64,000 nucleotides of DNA, from the NCBI GenBank assembly GCA_050084985.1, contig JBITNC010000001.1, forward strand, positions 45,508,001-45,572,000. The letters run 5' to 3'. Both the position numbers and the translations under genes were made by a program. Below the pieces are notes generated by a model that did no database searches, was not told the origin of the DNA, and worked only from the letters and a program-made list of their open reading frames with translations. Below, in pieces: positions 1 to 13,740 of the stretch. The first letter of the stretch is position 1. Each line of letters opens with the position of its first letter. This DNA is from Nageia nagi. Lineage: Eukaryota; Pinophyta.

Positions 1-1213
1 TTTTTTCAAAATAGCAAGAAAATCAAATAAATTTATTATCTTTAGCATAAGTTTTGTTGGAGGTGGTTAATCACACATCATGGTGAATCATAGTTAAATT
101 AACCACTTAAAGTGTTCCAATTATGAGATTCAAGTTCCAACCATCTAGATTGAAGCATGTTCAAAGAATTCTACCAAAATAGTGCATTTTCCTTCGTATT
201 TGGTTTTGATGGGTTCGTTTGAATATAGATACCTAAAATATTTTTGGAACCTTGGAAAAATATGCTTTCATTACAAGAAGATGATTTCATCTCCCAGATT
301 CAAGTTTCAAGTTTTGATCAACTTGGAAGGTGTCAATACATGTGATAGGATGATTTAGATCCTTGTATATTTGAATACAAGTTGTAAATCTTATTAGAGA
401 ATCAAATCTAATACTTTTCTAAATATCTAATTAGTTACAGATATTGTAGTTTGTTAAAAGCTTATTAGGAATTAGTTAGAAGATATTTCTCAAGAGAAAA
501 ACTAAGTATTACCTCAATTGAAGGAGAAGGGGTCAAATATAGTAGATATTTCCCCTATTTTGTACTAGTACCATTGATTATGAAATATAATTTGCTTCTT
601 GGTCTCTTGACTATGATCTATTTATCATTATTCTTAAATGGTTGTGTAATATGTTTGTTTGCACTTCATGGAAAATGATAGTTTATTAGTAGTTATTCCA
701 TATCTGTAAGATGTTTTGAAGAGCATAATTACTTAGAATGTCATATTTTATATGGTGGCTAGAAAATCAAACTATTTGACTAACTTAGATTCTGCTTTAA
801 TGGATGCCTGTACTAATCTGAATATTTGTTTTGCTTATTTACAACCCACTAACCTAGCATTTTAAGTTTGCTTTAGTTTTATAAATATATTTTTAGAACC
901 CTTACTTTTAGTAAAATCCAATCCGATCTTGATAGGAACCAACCTTCTTAGGAGATTGAATTTTAGTTTTAAAATTCATTCATCAAAATTATAGTTGTGA
1001 TTTAGATATGTGGGTGCATGTATAAAATTACCACATCTCAATCAACAATATTATAATTCTTTTTGGCATGCTTGATGGGATAATCTCTTACTCTATTCTA
1101 AATTATGCATGATTATTATATCATGATGGTGACTGCTTAGTTGAAACTCATTTTATCTCTAAAAGATTGAACCTAGAAAATTGTTTAGTTTTGCTTCCTT
1201 AGTTTTTGTTGAT
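1..1213. other. AT-rich stretch without recognisable gene
   Basis: No convincing reading frame is visible. The stretch precedes the gag-like remnant of the outer gypsy element and may hold its 5' LTR and leader, but I found neither LTR ends nor a primer-binding site, so this is only positional inference. Confidence 0.4.
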
Positions 1214-1339
1214 TATGAGAACAAGATCACAAACTAATAAAGGCAAAGAATTCTCTAGTATTGAAAAGTTAGAAAGATCTATGAAAACTAGAGTAAAAAA
1301 TCCAAATCTCTTTAAGATCTTATTCATATTTTAAACCCC

Positions 1340-2189
1340 CGCTATGTTGAACTCTATTCCACCTTTCACTAGTAGGAATATTGTCAATCCACTTGTTCAA
1401 ATGGATTACCTAGCTCAACCTCTTATTTATCTAGGATGGAATACTTCTAGTGCTCTTCAAGTTGCAAATCCTCATAAAATCCTAGTATAAGTTGAAAAAG
1501 CTTTCCAAAATTAGGATGGTTATGAAAAGATTTATTATGAACATTATTAGGATATTGCAGATATGGCCAAGTAATACAACATAGTTAATGAAGATGTTAT
1601 GCCTAGATTGCTTTCCATGTCCTTGTCTAGCAAAGTGTTGGATTGGTACAAAACTCTTTTGGCCAATTCCATTTCTATATGGGCTAAACTTGCTGAACCC
1701 CTCATTCTTGAATTTAATGAGGTTGATGATCTGTATTCTTTGCTATCATAATTCAATGTTATTCAAAGGCATAGTCAAGAAAATATATTTGTCTTTAACT
1801 TAAGATTTGTTAAACCTTAGGCTAGAGTGTCTCTAGCTGTAAGGCCTCGTACTTTAATGGCTCTAATGTTTGAACTTAAAGCATTTAGTCTATATTTAGC
1901 CTAAAGGATTCAAATGACATGACCTCACTAATTTTTAGATATTTATAAGTATGCTTTACAAGTGGAAGCTTCTATTATTTATATGGGAAAGCTTCCTACT
2001 AGACTATTTACACCTATCTATATGTGATCCCAACTTCCATGTAACCTTCAATCCAAACTTATCCTTCACTATATATAGTCCAAGCTCCTTAGTTACCCCA
2101 ATTGTAATTTTTGGCATTGCAATGTGAACTTGCTCTGCTTGCACCATAATTGTATCTTACCTTACTTGCACCTTTTCCCTAGTTAGCAT
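1340..2189 (+). pseudogene. gypsy gag remnant
   Basis: The + strand reads as a retrotransposon Gag core. The clearest part is at about 1597-1790, with the pattern MPRLLSMSL, then KVLDWYKTL, then a Trp and Phe-rich helix and a QRH segment, which matches the retrotransposon gag family where a short helix is followed by W-(Y/F)-x-x-L. At least eight in-frame stops interrupt it, several being TAA or TAG where the family usually has Gln. The frame continues at 12215 after the nested element. It would have encoded the capsid protein. Its 5' end may lie near 1214, where a Met-Arg-Thr-Arg-Ser-Gln start is readable, though linking that to the gag core is uncertain. Confidence 0.55.
2185..2189. repeat. 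Target-site duplication, left side of nested copia
   Basis: AGCAT directly precedes the left LTR. The partner at 12215-12219 is AGCAC, four of five bases matching, as expected for an old 5-bp copia target-site duplication. Confidence 0.65.
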
Positions 2190-4480
2190 TGTTGAACTTT
2201 GTGTGACATTTGATAGGGGGGTGAATCAGTGTGTCTAAAAACTAAACTCAAATTCTTAAATTCTAAAATCAAAATGATGCAAGATTGAAATCAAATAAGC
2301 AGGTATAAAAATATGACAACACACAACACAATATGTAACAAGGTTCATCAATTTGGCTACATCCTTGGAAATGATTATTTGGATTCAAATCCAAATCCAA
2401 CCATAAAATCACTTGATCTTACAATTTTTTACAACATTGACTATGAAGGGTAGCATTGACTAACCAAATATTTTACAACACCCATTGTAAAAACTTCAAT
2501 CCTTATGCCAAGCATCAACTTGGGCTTCAAATTCTAAATCAAATTGACATATAGATTCCTTTGCTGAAATAAGACCCTGTTGATCTAGCTCACCGAAAAA
2601 ATGCAAATTCCATCTCTTGACTTAGCCATCTCGAATTTGAACCAGTAATAAAGACATACATCACAAAACACAATACTTCATAAATCTTGCAACACTTCAA
2701 AAATTATCCTTCTTTTAAAATCACTATCCACACTATCAAAAATTCTATCTTTGATTAAAACACATCTATGCTTTAAAACCATATGCATTCACTGCATTTT
2801 CAATATCCATTTTCATCTAAAAATCATAATCAATCCATTCGTATATGCCTCAACATCGATTTAATCATAATTCAAGTATATATTAAAACACATCATGTCT
2901 TATTTAAGGAAACACTTCATATGCACTCCTTCAAGAACTAAAATATTTACACCACAACTGTTCTCTGATATTCACATTCATTGTGCTTATAAAAAATCCC
3001 CTTTCAAACATTTTTAATCCCTTTAATAAAACATGTCACAAAAACCAAAAAGATTCATCCAATATCAATCTGCTATCTATTTCACACACTAAATAAAGAA
3101 ACATACACTTCAAAAAATACATAACCTATACAAAATAATGAATGCACTCCTTTTACACCATACACCTCACCTTTCCAAGAGCACTTTGCTGTATTCATTT
3201 CGAATTTGCGATAACAACCAAGACATTGCACACATTTTTCATAAGAACAACACATGGCTTAAGAAGATTAAACAATGCAATCTAATAATGCTAGCATTCA
3301 ATCAAGTAACTCCCTCATTCAAAATGGAGAAAGAGTAACCATTTTTAAAAAGGGTGAGGTGCTAGTCAAAGATAAAACAATACACCAAGCGTCTTTACTT
3401 TATTTGGAGAGCATTTTCCCAAACAATTTGCATGAATCCAATTCACCTCAATGCAAACTCGAAGTGATAGTTTTTCAAATATTTCATAGCCCTATTATAT
3501 GAAAGAATAGATATTAATTTTCCCATACATTTTCTAAAGGCATTTCATCAAAAAATTCACATTCCAAAATTGAGAAAATAAGAAAAAAGAGCTCTAGGGG
3601 TATTTTTGATGAGCCATAACTTCTTACTAGGTGCACGATTTAATATGAAATTTGGACCACATATTCTCCACTTAAATGAATAAATATATCAAAATTTAAA
3701 GGTTTAAATCCACATATATTGTGCACAACACTTCTCACAAAGTGGCCTCTAGTGAAGATTTAAAGATATTTCATCAAAAAGTACACATGATTAGTTTGGT
3801 GCACATTAGTGATTCTCATAGTTCGAAACCTCAAATCAAGATGTTTCAAAAGAAAAAGTTACTCATTTCACCAATTTATATATGTAAAAAGTTTTAAATT
3901 CAATTTTTGAAGACTTTGAGAGCCTAAAACAACCATCCAACTATTTCTATGATAGCAAAAATTTGTGCTTAGAATTGCAAAAAGTTACAAAGTGGCATTT
4001 TGCAGCTTGTGCCATTTTTGCCTCGATCTCTACCTTCATATGAAATTTGGACCATAGCTTCTTGTTATGTATTAATATATTTTATTTAAATTTCAATCTT
4101 TGACTCATCACCATTTGCTTGAAATTTGGCTTGCATGAAGTCAATTTCATCAAGATTTTTAACTGCACCAAAATCCACAAGAGTGCATGAAATCAAACTG
4201 ACATGGAATATGCCTATTTCAATGTTGCAAAATTTTTTTTTATCACCTTAAAAATTGATCCAAACCAACTATATATTTTTTTCATGTTTCATTTTCATTT
4301 TGGCCCCCTTGATGACTTTTGGTACCTCATGACAACTTTTGGTCACTATCATTTTTGCATCCGACAACTTTGCAAATCTTGTTGACATCATTAATTTGAA
4401 ACATAAAACCATGCAAAACATATGCATACTTATCTCATCATGTTGATAATAATGACAACACCATTGCACCGTACTCAACA
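2190..4480 (-). repeat. 3' LTR of nested copia
   Basis: It aligns with 9928-12214 along its whole length, with many substitutions and short indels, so the insertion is old. Ends are TGTTGA and TCAACA. Short open frames inside, such as those at 3138-3502 and 4203-4481, are not shared intact between the two LTRs and are not genes. Confidence 0.88.
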
Positions 4481-4493
4481 ATCTCCCCCTTTG
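4481..4493 (-). other. Polypurine tract of nested copia
   Basis: On the minus strand AAAGGGGGAGAT abuts the LTR start. This is the expected second-strand primer just upstream of a 3' LTR. Confidence 0.75.
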
Positions 4494-4689
4494 GAATTAT
4501 TAGCAACACATATGCAAAAACCTATTACTCTTCTCCCCTTTTGACAATAAATACAAAGGGGTGCCTTGGACTCCTTCTGATTCCATATGCATAATAATTA
4601 GGTGTAAATAAATAAATTATAAAACATAATCATGCATGAGCAAAAATATAAGAAAGTACAAAATTACTCCCCCTGAGATTGTGCACCCA

Positions 4690-7600
4690 AAAGCTAGTCA
4701 ATGCTTGGGCAATGTCACCACTACCAATTTCTTTCATAGGTACTCAAAAAATTCCTTGGGTAATGGTTTGGTGAAGATATATACTAATTTATTTGATGTG
4801 GGAAACAAATTACAACTTTACTTTTCCTTAAAAAACCTTGTACTTAAAGAAATGGTACTGAATAGCAATGTGTTTTGTTCTTGAATTCATGACCATATTC
4901 TTGGAAATATTGATTGCATTTATGTTATCACACATAACTTAAATGGGCTCAGTGATCTAAATACCTAGATCCTTCATCATTTTTTTTATAAATAAAACTT
5001 ATGTACAACATGATATCACTACTATATACTTTGCTTTCATTATGGAAAATGATACCGATTCCTGTTTCTTGCTGTGCCAACCAATAAGATTGTTGCCCAA
5101 GTAAAATGCATCACCATTGGTGCTCTTACTATCATCTACATACCTTACCAAATCTAAATTTAATAAATAAATGAGTGTAAAATACTTCCCCTTGGGATAC
5201 CATACGCTATATTCCATTGCACCTTTGAGATACCAAAAAATTTGCTTTACTGCAGTCACATGTGTCTCCATTGGACTAGCCTGAAATCATGCAACCATGC
5301 ACACTACCTAAAGTATGTTATGTTTGGTAGATTTTAGATACAATATGCTCCCAATAATTGACTTGTACATAGTTTGATCCACTGATGGGGACTTATCTTC
5401 CTTGCTAAGCTTGCATCCTATCATCATAGGAGTGCTCACAAGATTGCAATCCTTCATGGTGAAATTTTTCAATAGCTCCTTTACATAACTGATTTACAAA
5501 ATAAAAATACCATTCTTCAACTGATTAACTTGCAAACCAATAAAATATAAAATTTCACCTATCATTAACATCTTAAACTCTATTTACATCTAGTTATCAA
5601 AGTCTTTGCACATTTCATCCTTGCTACCTTTAAAAATAATATCATTTGCATAAACCATAATGATCGTTCGATGACTATTTTCAAATTCAATGAAGAGATT
5701 ATTATCCACCATAAATTTTCTAAAACTCTATTGATGAAGATAGGCATCTAGCCTAGAGTACCATACTTAGGGTGCCTATTTTAGACCATAAAGTACCTTT
5801 TTCAATTTGTACACAAAATTTGGGTTCTCACTTATCTAAAATCCATGTAACTGGTTAATGTAGACTTCCTCCTCAATATTTCCATTCAAAAATGTTAATT
5901 TTACATCCATTTGATAAACCTTGAAGTTCTTGTACATTTCCAAAGCAAGAAACATGCAAATAACCTCTAATCTAGCCACAAGAGCAAAGGTTTCTTCAAA
6001 ATCATTACCTTCAACCTAAGGATAACCTTTGCAAACCAACCTTGATTTGTTTCTTATTAATTTCCTATATTAATTAAGCTTGTTTCAAAAGCATACCCTT
6101 TGCAAACCAATCTTTATTTGTTTCTTATTACTTTCCCATATTCATTAAGCTTGTTGTAAAAAACCCACTTAGTGCCAATCATATTTTTATTCTTTGGGCC
6201 TTGGTACCAACTCCCAAGTATAATTCTTTTTAATTTGGTCTAACTCCTCATCCATTTCCTTGATCCAACTTTCATCCTAACTAGCCTCTATATCATTCTT
6301 TGGTTCTATACTTGAAAGAAGTGAATATGTTCATGCTATTCTTCTCCTTGTATGAATTCTAGTACCTAGATATCTAATTATTTGATCACTTGGATGATTC
6401 CTTTACCATTTACTTATTTTTTGCTTTTGGTTTTCCTCCATTTTTGAATCACTATGTGAGTCCTTAGAGCCAATTTTTTATTTTCTTTTTAGTTATTCCT
6501 CTACCACATCTGCCTTAATGTATTATTGATAAATCAAAAATTTGTCATTATTTCCTTTTGGAGGTACTCTTATCTCATCAATCTTGACATCTGCACTCTC
6601 AACAATTTTTCTGAGTATTTTGTTGTAACACTTATAAGCCTTAATTTTTGTTGAGTAACCAAAGAATATACCTTCATCTACTCTATCATTGAACTTGCCA
6701 AGATTTTTTTCCATCCTCTTGATGTAGCACTTACTCCTAAAGACTTTGAAGTATCTTGCTGATGCTTTTTTTTCAAACCATAACTCATAAGGTGTCTTAC
6801 TCTTGTGGGGCCTCAACATACACCTATTTTGAATATAAACCATTATGTAGACTGCTTCTTTCCAAAACCTATCAGCTATATTACTTTCTATCAACATTAT
6901 TCATGGCATTTCTTGAACTGACCTATTCTTTCTTTCCATAATACCATTTTGTTGAGGTGTCCTTGTTATAGAAAAATATCTCCTGATACCATACGTATGA
7001 TAAAAAACATTGAAATCATTTGAAATAAACTCACCTCCTTTGTCTAATATCAAACATTTGGTCTTCCTTCCAACCTAATTTTCTTCTTGGTTCTTGAAGG
7101 TCTCAAATTTTTCAAGTGCTTCTAACTTGTGTTTCAAAAATAATATCCATGTCATCCTTGAATAATCATATATGCATAACATGAAGTACTTATCCTTATT
7201 TATACTTTGCATTCTCATAGGACCACAAAAATCAGTATGAACAAGCTCTAGGGGGTTGCTAGAATAATACTCCTTTATCTTGAAAGTGGATCTAGTGAGC
7301 TTACCCTTTTGACACAAAGAACAAATACTATTTGGTGGTTTCCTGATACTTGGGATATCTTGAATTTCCCCCTTTGAACTAATTTTGACTAAGTTTTCAA
7401 AGTTGATATGTCCAAGTATTTTATATCAAAGCTAATCTTCATCCTTTTCTTGAAAAAACATGATCCTTCTGAAGTCTCTATCAACATATACCAATTTTTG
7501 AAAGTCCTTATGCTAATTGTAACTAACCTTCCATTGTTCATTTTTCTAATTTCACATCCATATTTCTTGAATATTATATCATGTCCTCTATTGCATATTT

Positions 7601-7990
7601 GACCAACACTTAATAGGATATGTTTCAACCCAATCACAAATAATACTTCCTTTAACTTGATCTTTCCATCATTGATCTTAACTATGCCTCTATCGATAAT
7701 CTTTACTCCATTATTATTACCAAATTTTACTGATCCACCTTCATGCTATTCTAGTTTCTCAAATCTCCTTTTATACTTGATCATATGGTTAGAAAAATCA
7801 CTTTCTAGTATCCATAGAGATGGTTTATCCTATGCTTTAAGAAATGTTTGTACTATCAAGGATTCTTTTTCTTCATTTGGCTATTCCTTCTCTTTCCATA
7901 CCTTCTTAACACCTATCTTGGTTTTCTATATTGTCTCTTCCTATTTGGTTTGTTGCACTTGTCTCTCTAGAATCTTTCTATTTTGTTTTG
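4690..7990 (-). pseudogene. copia pol remnant (protease, integrase, RT, RNase H)
   Basis: Read right to left: a protease motif near 7840 in which the usual D-S-G core reads E-S-D; an integrase zinc region at about 7290-7400 and core around 6890-7260, with a readable HTDFCGPM block and a PQQNG-x-x-ERKN block near 6950; post-integrase sequence at 6523-6897; RT with heavy damage at about 5600-6300; and RNase H at 4999-5271, showing VDDSKSTNG and the downstream SKKQ block. The RT catalytic box reads Y-A-N-D (5641-5652), so its first Asp is lost. The frame is cut by many stops and shifts. It ends near 4700 with a readable IFTKPLPKE block. It once encoded replication enzymes and is now inactive. 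Confidence 0.82.
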
Positions 7991-8020
7991 TCTCATGCCT
8001 TGTGATTGAAGAAATCTTTA

Positions 8021-9864
8021 CTAAAAATATTTGGAAGAGAATGTACTCCTATAGTTTCTTGTAATGTGACTATAGTTGTGATAATTACAGCATTCTATAG
8101 CATAAATCATCAATGGTGCGAATGTGTTTCTACGTGAGAAGTTTCTTATACCTACATTATATTTGCACTCAAAAATTTTATGTCCATACCCATTGCATTT
8201 AAAATAATAACCATAAAAGGATTGAGTGAACCTAGGTTTTTGACTTTGCAATGTTGCAGTAGGTATAAAAATAATTCTTCTCCTTTGATGTGTGACATGT
8301 GTGAATCCATAGTTTTCCATATTCTTATCATTTCTAGTAGTATTATTTTACCTTGCATAAGATGGTTTTGCTTGATTGATCAATTTCTTTTCTTCATTGA
8401 TTTCTAATTTTTCTTTCACATCTTTGGATATTTTTCCTTCTTCAAAATCCAAACCAAATTTAATGTATGAGGATATTTGGCTCTTTAGCATTTCATCTAA
8501 CTTTAAGGATCCTCCCTCGAGTTTATAATACCTGCTAATCTTATGACTCATCTCCTCCAGTTGAAGACTTAACTCTATAATCTCTGCTTGCAATTTATTA
8601 TTGTACTCAACTTTGATAGTGAGTTATTCTTCAATATCCTTAGTTATATTTTGCACTTCTTCTACTTGCACTTTCAAGTTTATGATGATTTCATTTGCAT
8701 CTTCATGTTTTCAAGAAGTTTTCCTATGCCTCTTTCTTTCCTTATCAAGTTCATCTAACATTCCCACAAGTTCTCCTTTCACATTAACTTCCACCTCTAT
8801 CTCTTCTTCATCATGTTCTTCTTCGTCAATTTTCTTTTCAACAACCTCTTTCTTTTCTTGTAGTTTTTCATCCAAAAATTGCATGAATAAGGTTTTGCTT
8901 ATTTCTTCTTTTGAAGTATCATCTAAGCTATTTTTGATGATATTTGATTTTTTGATAAGAAACACCTTCATGAAGAGTTTCCCTTTTTTAAGTGTGATTT
9001 CTTCCTATCCCCCTTTTCTTTGTATGAATCACCATTGTTTCCATTCTTTCCTTTGAGAGGATATTTGGCCATAAAGTGTCCAATCCCATTGCAGTTAAAA
9101 CACTTGAAAGGTAAGTTTTCTTTATACTTTCCCTTGCCATTTCTCAATTTTCTAATAAAATTTACCTCCAATTCCTCTAAAGGTTCTTCTCCTTCTAATT
9201 CTTGTTTTTCTTTATCATTTTTATTTTCTTTGAAATTGGCTTCCCTATCTAAGGGTTTGGACTTTCCTTTTCTCATTTCATAAGCTATCAAGGAACCATG
9301 TATTTGATCCATATTGAAAGTATTTAAATCTTATGCCTCTTCTATAGCAGAAAATCTTGAATCAAACCTTTGAGGAAGGGAGCACAATAACTTTTTCATA
9401 ATGATAGAGTGTTCAAACTTTTCTTTGAGTCCTCTAATTACATTAATGACCTCATAGATCCTTATCATGTATGCTTCTATATTTTCATCTTTGTTCATCT
9501 TCAAACTTTCAAACTATGCCCGATGTGTTTGGAACTTGGCCTCCTTGATCTTCGTGTATCGTTCATGAATACTTTTTAGCTTATCCCATATTTCTTTTGT
9601 AGATGTACAATTCATTACCCTTACCAACTCACTGTCCACCAATTTGCACATGATAGCATTCTTGGCCTTCGAGTTGTTTTCATATTCCTTATCTACTACA
9701 TCTATAATAGGTGTAAAAGTTATGATATAACCATTCTTAATAGCCTCCCAAATATCATACCCCAAGGCACTGAGATATTCTTGCATCCTAATCTTCCAAA
9801 AAGCATAGTTAGTTCCATCAAATAATGGATCTTTATTCGAAGAGAAACCTTCACCTAAAGCCAT
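8021..9864 (-). pseudogene. copia gag remnant with coiled coil and two zinc knuckles
   Basis: The frame starts with Met-Ala-Leu-Gly at 9864 and shows the copia Gag hallmark FDGTNYAFWKIRMQEYL near residues 15-30. It continues through a UBN2-like region (9514-9750), then a knuckle at about 9070-9110 of form C-x2-C-x4-H-x4-Y, where the last Cys is changed. A Glu/Lys-rich coiled coil follows (8711-8971, 8348-8593), and a second motif C-x2-C-x4-H-x4-C lies near 8160-8210. The gag is split into several pieces by stops and frameshifts. Length and layout suit a SIRE-type large Gag; lineage is an inference. Confidence 0.78.
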
Positions 9865-9912
9865 TATGTCATGTTCAAGATCTTCCTAACAGATTTAGCT
9901 AAAATAGGAACC

Positions 9913-9924
9913 TAATTTGATACC
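9913..9924 (-). other. Primer-binding site of nested copia (tRNA-iMet type)
   Basis: On the minus strand the bases next to the right LTR read TTGGTATCAAAT, close to the plant copia consensus TGGTATCAGAGC. The position, 3 bp inside the 5' LTR, is as expected. Confidence 0.7.
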
Positions 9925-9927
9925 AAT

Positions 9928-12214
9928 TGTTGAAATTCATGTGATATTGAGAGGGGGGTGAATCAATGTGTCTAAAAACTAAACTTAAATTCTTATCTTC
10001 TAAAATCAAAATGATGCAATACTAAAATCAAACAAGTAAGCATAACAATATGACAACACACAACACATGATGTAAAAGGTTCACTAGTTTGGCTACATCC
10101 TTGAAAATAACTTTTTGGAATCTAATACAAATTTAATCATAAAATAACTTGATCTTACAATTTTACATAGCACTGATTATTAAGGGTAGCACCAACTAAA
10201 AACTTCAATCCCTATGCCAAGCACCAACTTGGGCTTCAAATTCTGAATCAATTTGACATATAGATGCCTTTGCTAAAATAAGACCCTATTGGTGTAGCTC
10301 ACTAAAATAAAAAATGTGAATTCCACCTCTTGACTTAGCCTCCTTGAATCTGAATAAGCAATAAATACATACATCACAAAACACAACATTTCATAAATCC
10401 TACAACACTTCAAAAATGATTCTTCTTTTAAAATCAATATCCACACTGTTAAAATTTCTATCTTAGATTAAAACCACTATCTTCTCTTCAAAATCATACA
10501 CATTCATTGCATTTTCAATATCTAATTTCATGTAAAAATTAGAACCTATCCATTCGTATATGTCTCAAAATTGGTTTAATCACACTTCAAGTCTATATTA
10601 AAACACATTATGTCCTATCTATGCAAACACTTTGTATACACTCTTCAATAAATAAAAATATTTATACCATAATTGTTCTTAGATATTTGTGTTCGCTACG
10701 CTTACAAAAAAATGCCCTTTCAAATGTTTTTAATCCCTTTAATAAAATGTGTCACAAAAACCAAAGAGATTTGTCCAATAGGAATTTGATATTTATTTCA
10801 CACACCAAATAAAGAAATATAAACTTCACAAAATACATAACCTATCCAAAATAATGCACACACTCCTTTTACACCATACACCTCACTTTTCCAAAAGCAC
10901 TTCGCTATCTTTGTTTCGAATTTGCCATAACAACTAGGACATTGCACATGTTTTTCTTAAGAACAACAATTTGCTATACACACATGGCTTAAGAAGATTA
11001 AACAATGCAATCAAATAATGTCAACATTTGATCAAGTAAATCCCTCATTCAAAATGGATAAAGAGTAACCATTTTTTAAAAGGGTGAGGTGCTAGCCAAA
11101 GATAAAACAATACATCAGGTGTCTTTACTTTATTTGGAGAGCATTTTGTTAAATAATTCACATGAATCCAATTCACCTCAATGCAAAGTCAAAGTGACAT
11201 TTTGTCAAATAGTTCATAGCCTTATTCTATACAAGAATATATAGTAATTTTCCCATACATTTTGTAGAGGCATTTTGTCAAACAATTCACATGCCAAAGC
11301 TAGGAAAATAGGAAAAAAGAGCTCTAGATGTATTTTAGACGAGCCATAACTTCTTATTGGGTCACAATTTTACATAAAATTTGGACCATGTATTATCCAT
11401 ATAACTAAATACATTATATAAAAATTTAAATGTCTAAATCCATATATATTGTGCACATAAATTCTTGCAATGTGGCCTCTAGTGAAGATTTGAAGATATT
11501 TCGTCAAATAATACACATGCTTAGTTTCATGCACATTAGTGATTCTCATACTTTGGGACCTCAAATTGAGATGATTAAAAATATAAAGTTTCTCATCTCA
11601 CCATGTTATATGTGTACAAATTATTAAATTAAAGGTTTGAAAACTTTGAAAGCCTGAAATAACCATCCAACTATTTCCATGACAAGCCAAAATTTGTGCT
11701 CAGAACTGTAAAAAGTTACAAAGTGGCATTTTGTAGCTTGCACCATTTCTACCTTGGTCTCTACCTTGATATGAAGTTTTAACCACATAATTTTGGTACA
11801 TATTAATATATTTGATTTAAATTTCAACCTTTGAATCATCACCATTCGCTTGCAATTTGACAAGCACAAAGCCAATTTCACCTAGATTTTTTTGTTGCTC
11901 CAAAATCCACAAGAGTGCATGAAATCAAACCAACATGGAATCTGACTATTCTAATGTTGTACACAACTTTTTTATCACTTTAAAAACTGATCCAAACCAA
12001 ATCTAGCTATCCTTCACCTTTCATTTGTGTTTTGGCCCCCTTGATGACTTTTGGTACCTCATGACAACTTTTGGTCCCTTTGTCATTTTTGCATCCAACA
12101 ACTTTGCAAATCTTGTTGACATCATTATTTTGACACGTGAAACCATGGGAAACATATGCAAACTAATCTTATCATGTTGAAAATAATGAGAACACCACTG
12201 CACCATACTCAACA
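9928..12214 (-). repeat. 5' LTR of nested copia
   Basis: Partner of 2190-4480. It starts TGTTGA after the PBS and ends TCAACA at 12214. On the minus strand this copy would have carried the element's promoter; substitutions relative to the partner are frequent. Confidence 0.88.
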
Positions 12215-12219
12215 AGCAC
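12215..12219. repeat. Target-site duplication, right side of nested copia
   Basis: AGCAC, matching AGCAT at 2185-2189 at four of five positions. Confidence 0.65.
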
Positions 12220-13660
12220 TTCCTACACCTGCCTCAAGTAGCAATGTGCAGTAAGAAAATGCGAATCAAATGAAAATTGCTAAATTGGAAGCTTCGATGA
12301 GAAATTTGTAAAATTAGAGGATAGTTTAATAAATGGTGACTCAAAGATGAGACTAATATAACTAGAGGGATGATGGAGTCAATATATGAGGTATCCCTAT
12401 CCTATTAGAGATCAACTACAACAAAGAGATCCACCAAGGATACATAGAGTATATATATCTCTTGAGGTATATATTCCTCTTTCTAATCAAGATTGATGTG
12501 GAGCTTGTAATGATCCTCATGTCCAAAATTATTTTCTAATCTTCTAGCATAAAAAAAAATTGGTAGTGAATGATGGAGTCAATATTGACCATTATATCGA
12601 TGAAGGAGCATTTGAGACAAATATCATGATTTTTCTAGAACCTGCTAATAGAAATATTGAAATAAGGTCCGTTGTTAGATAGTTTCATCATCAAAAGCAT
12701 ATTCAATACTATCCATTTAATCCTATTCAAACACCATTTACTTATTTTTTCAAGTTACCATAAAAAAGGCCTATAGGTGAATCTATGACTATTGATAAGA
12801 TTTTACTGAATAAATAAGTTCTAAGAAAATAAATTGCTCAACCTTTTACTTTCTCAAAAATTCAAGAAAGAATGAAAGCAACTAAAAGGTTCAAATTTCC
12901 ATTTTTTACTAGGGTCCAAAGAGAAGAAAAAGTATTTAGAAGAGAGTTCTTCTTGTATAGTTCCATACAATATCATGGATGAACTGAAGATGATACCATC
13001 AAGAGCATCACTCTTTGATGCTTTATGTATTCATAGATAAATCCAATTACTAAAGGTGGCATTGTTAATCTAAAATGAAGGAGATGATAGTTAGAAGTAC
13101 AGTTTGGACTTAGCTGTAAAATTACCAAGTATGGAAAAAATAGACCTCCTCCTTTTTATATCAACCATGAATTAGAAGGACACATTGTTCATAAATGTAT
13201 GATAGATTCAAGGGTTGCTATGACAATAACACCTAAGAAAGTGTTTGATGTCATTATATTTACTTACATTAAAGATTCCATTGGATTACTTCAATCAGAT
13301 GGTATAAATGTTAAACTCTTGGTGTAGTAAAACATATTCCAATGAAGCTCTATAGATGTCCAGGAGGTTCAGTCATCCAATATATCATAGTTTTTTACCC
13401 TCCTCCAATGTTTGGTTTGTGCTTATCAAGAGAATTTACTTATAAATTAGGAGGCTACTTAGCTATAGAGTATTCTCACATGTCAATCCCTTTTAAGAAT
13501 AGAATATTCAATGTTGTTAATGATCCTGCATCAGGTTTTCTCACTAAAAAACTAAATCAAGTTAACATGATAAATGAGCAAGTTATGTTAACAAGTGTTG
13601 TTGAAGAGGAGTTAGACTTATTTGAATTAGTTTTTGAACTTATTATTAATTAAATTGAGA
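12220..13660 (+). pseudogene. gypsy gag 3' part and protease remnant
   Basis: The stretch 12220-13100 is a stop-rich continuation of gag with no clear motif. From about 13140 a retropepsin-like segment is readable. The active-site region reads M-I-D-S-R-V near 13200, where the family has D-S-G-A, so the Gly is lost. The frame 13342-13653 encodes about 100 residues with a YPPPMFGLCLSREFTYKLGG block that is typical of plant gypsy protease C-terminal regions. It would have cleaved the polyprotein. A stop at about 13652 ends the open part. Confidence 0.65.
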
Positions 13661-13740
13661 GTAAGGGTATGGTCAATTATGTAATTATTAAAGATATTAT
13701 AGATTTATCAACTCTTACCATTTAGGAACTAAGGGAACAT

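Larger units (their letters stand above)
2190..12214 (-). mobile_element. Nested Ty1/copia element with 2.3-kb LTRs (decayed)
   Basis: Two direct repeats of about 2.29 kb flank a minus-strand gag-pol remnant. Both repeats begin TGTTGA and end TCAACA on the + strand, so each LTR has perfect 6-bp inverted ends. A tRNA-iMet type primer site lies inside the right LTR and a purine tract inside the left LTR, fixing the transcription direction as minus. Gag contains a long acidic coiled-coil region and two CCHC-like motifs, and the tail between pol and PPT has purine-rich stretches; these recall the SIRE/Maximus group, though the LTRs are longer than is usual there. It is inserted within gypsy gag-pol. 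Confidence 0.88.

Noticed and set aside
3138-3502. Overlapping open frames in the left copia LTR
   Set aside because: Not conserved in the right LTR at the matching place (about 10870-11200).
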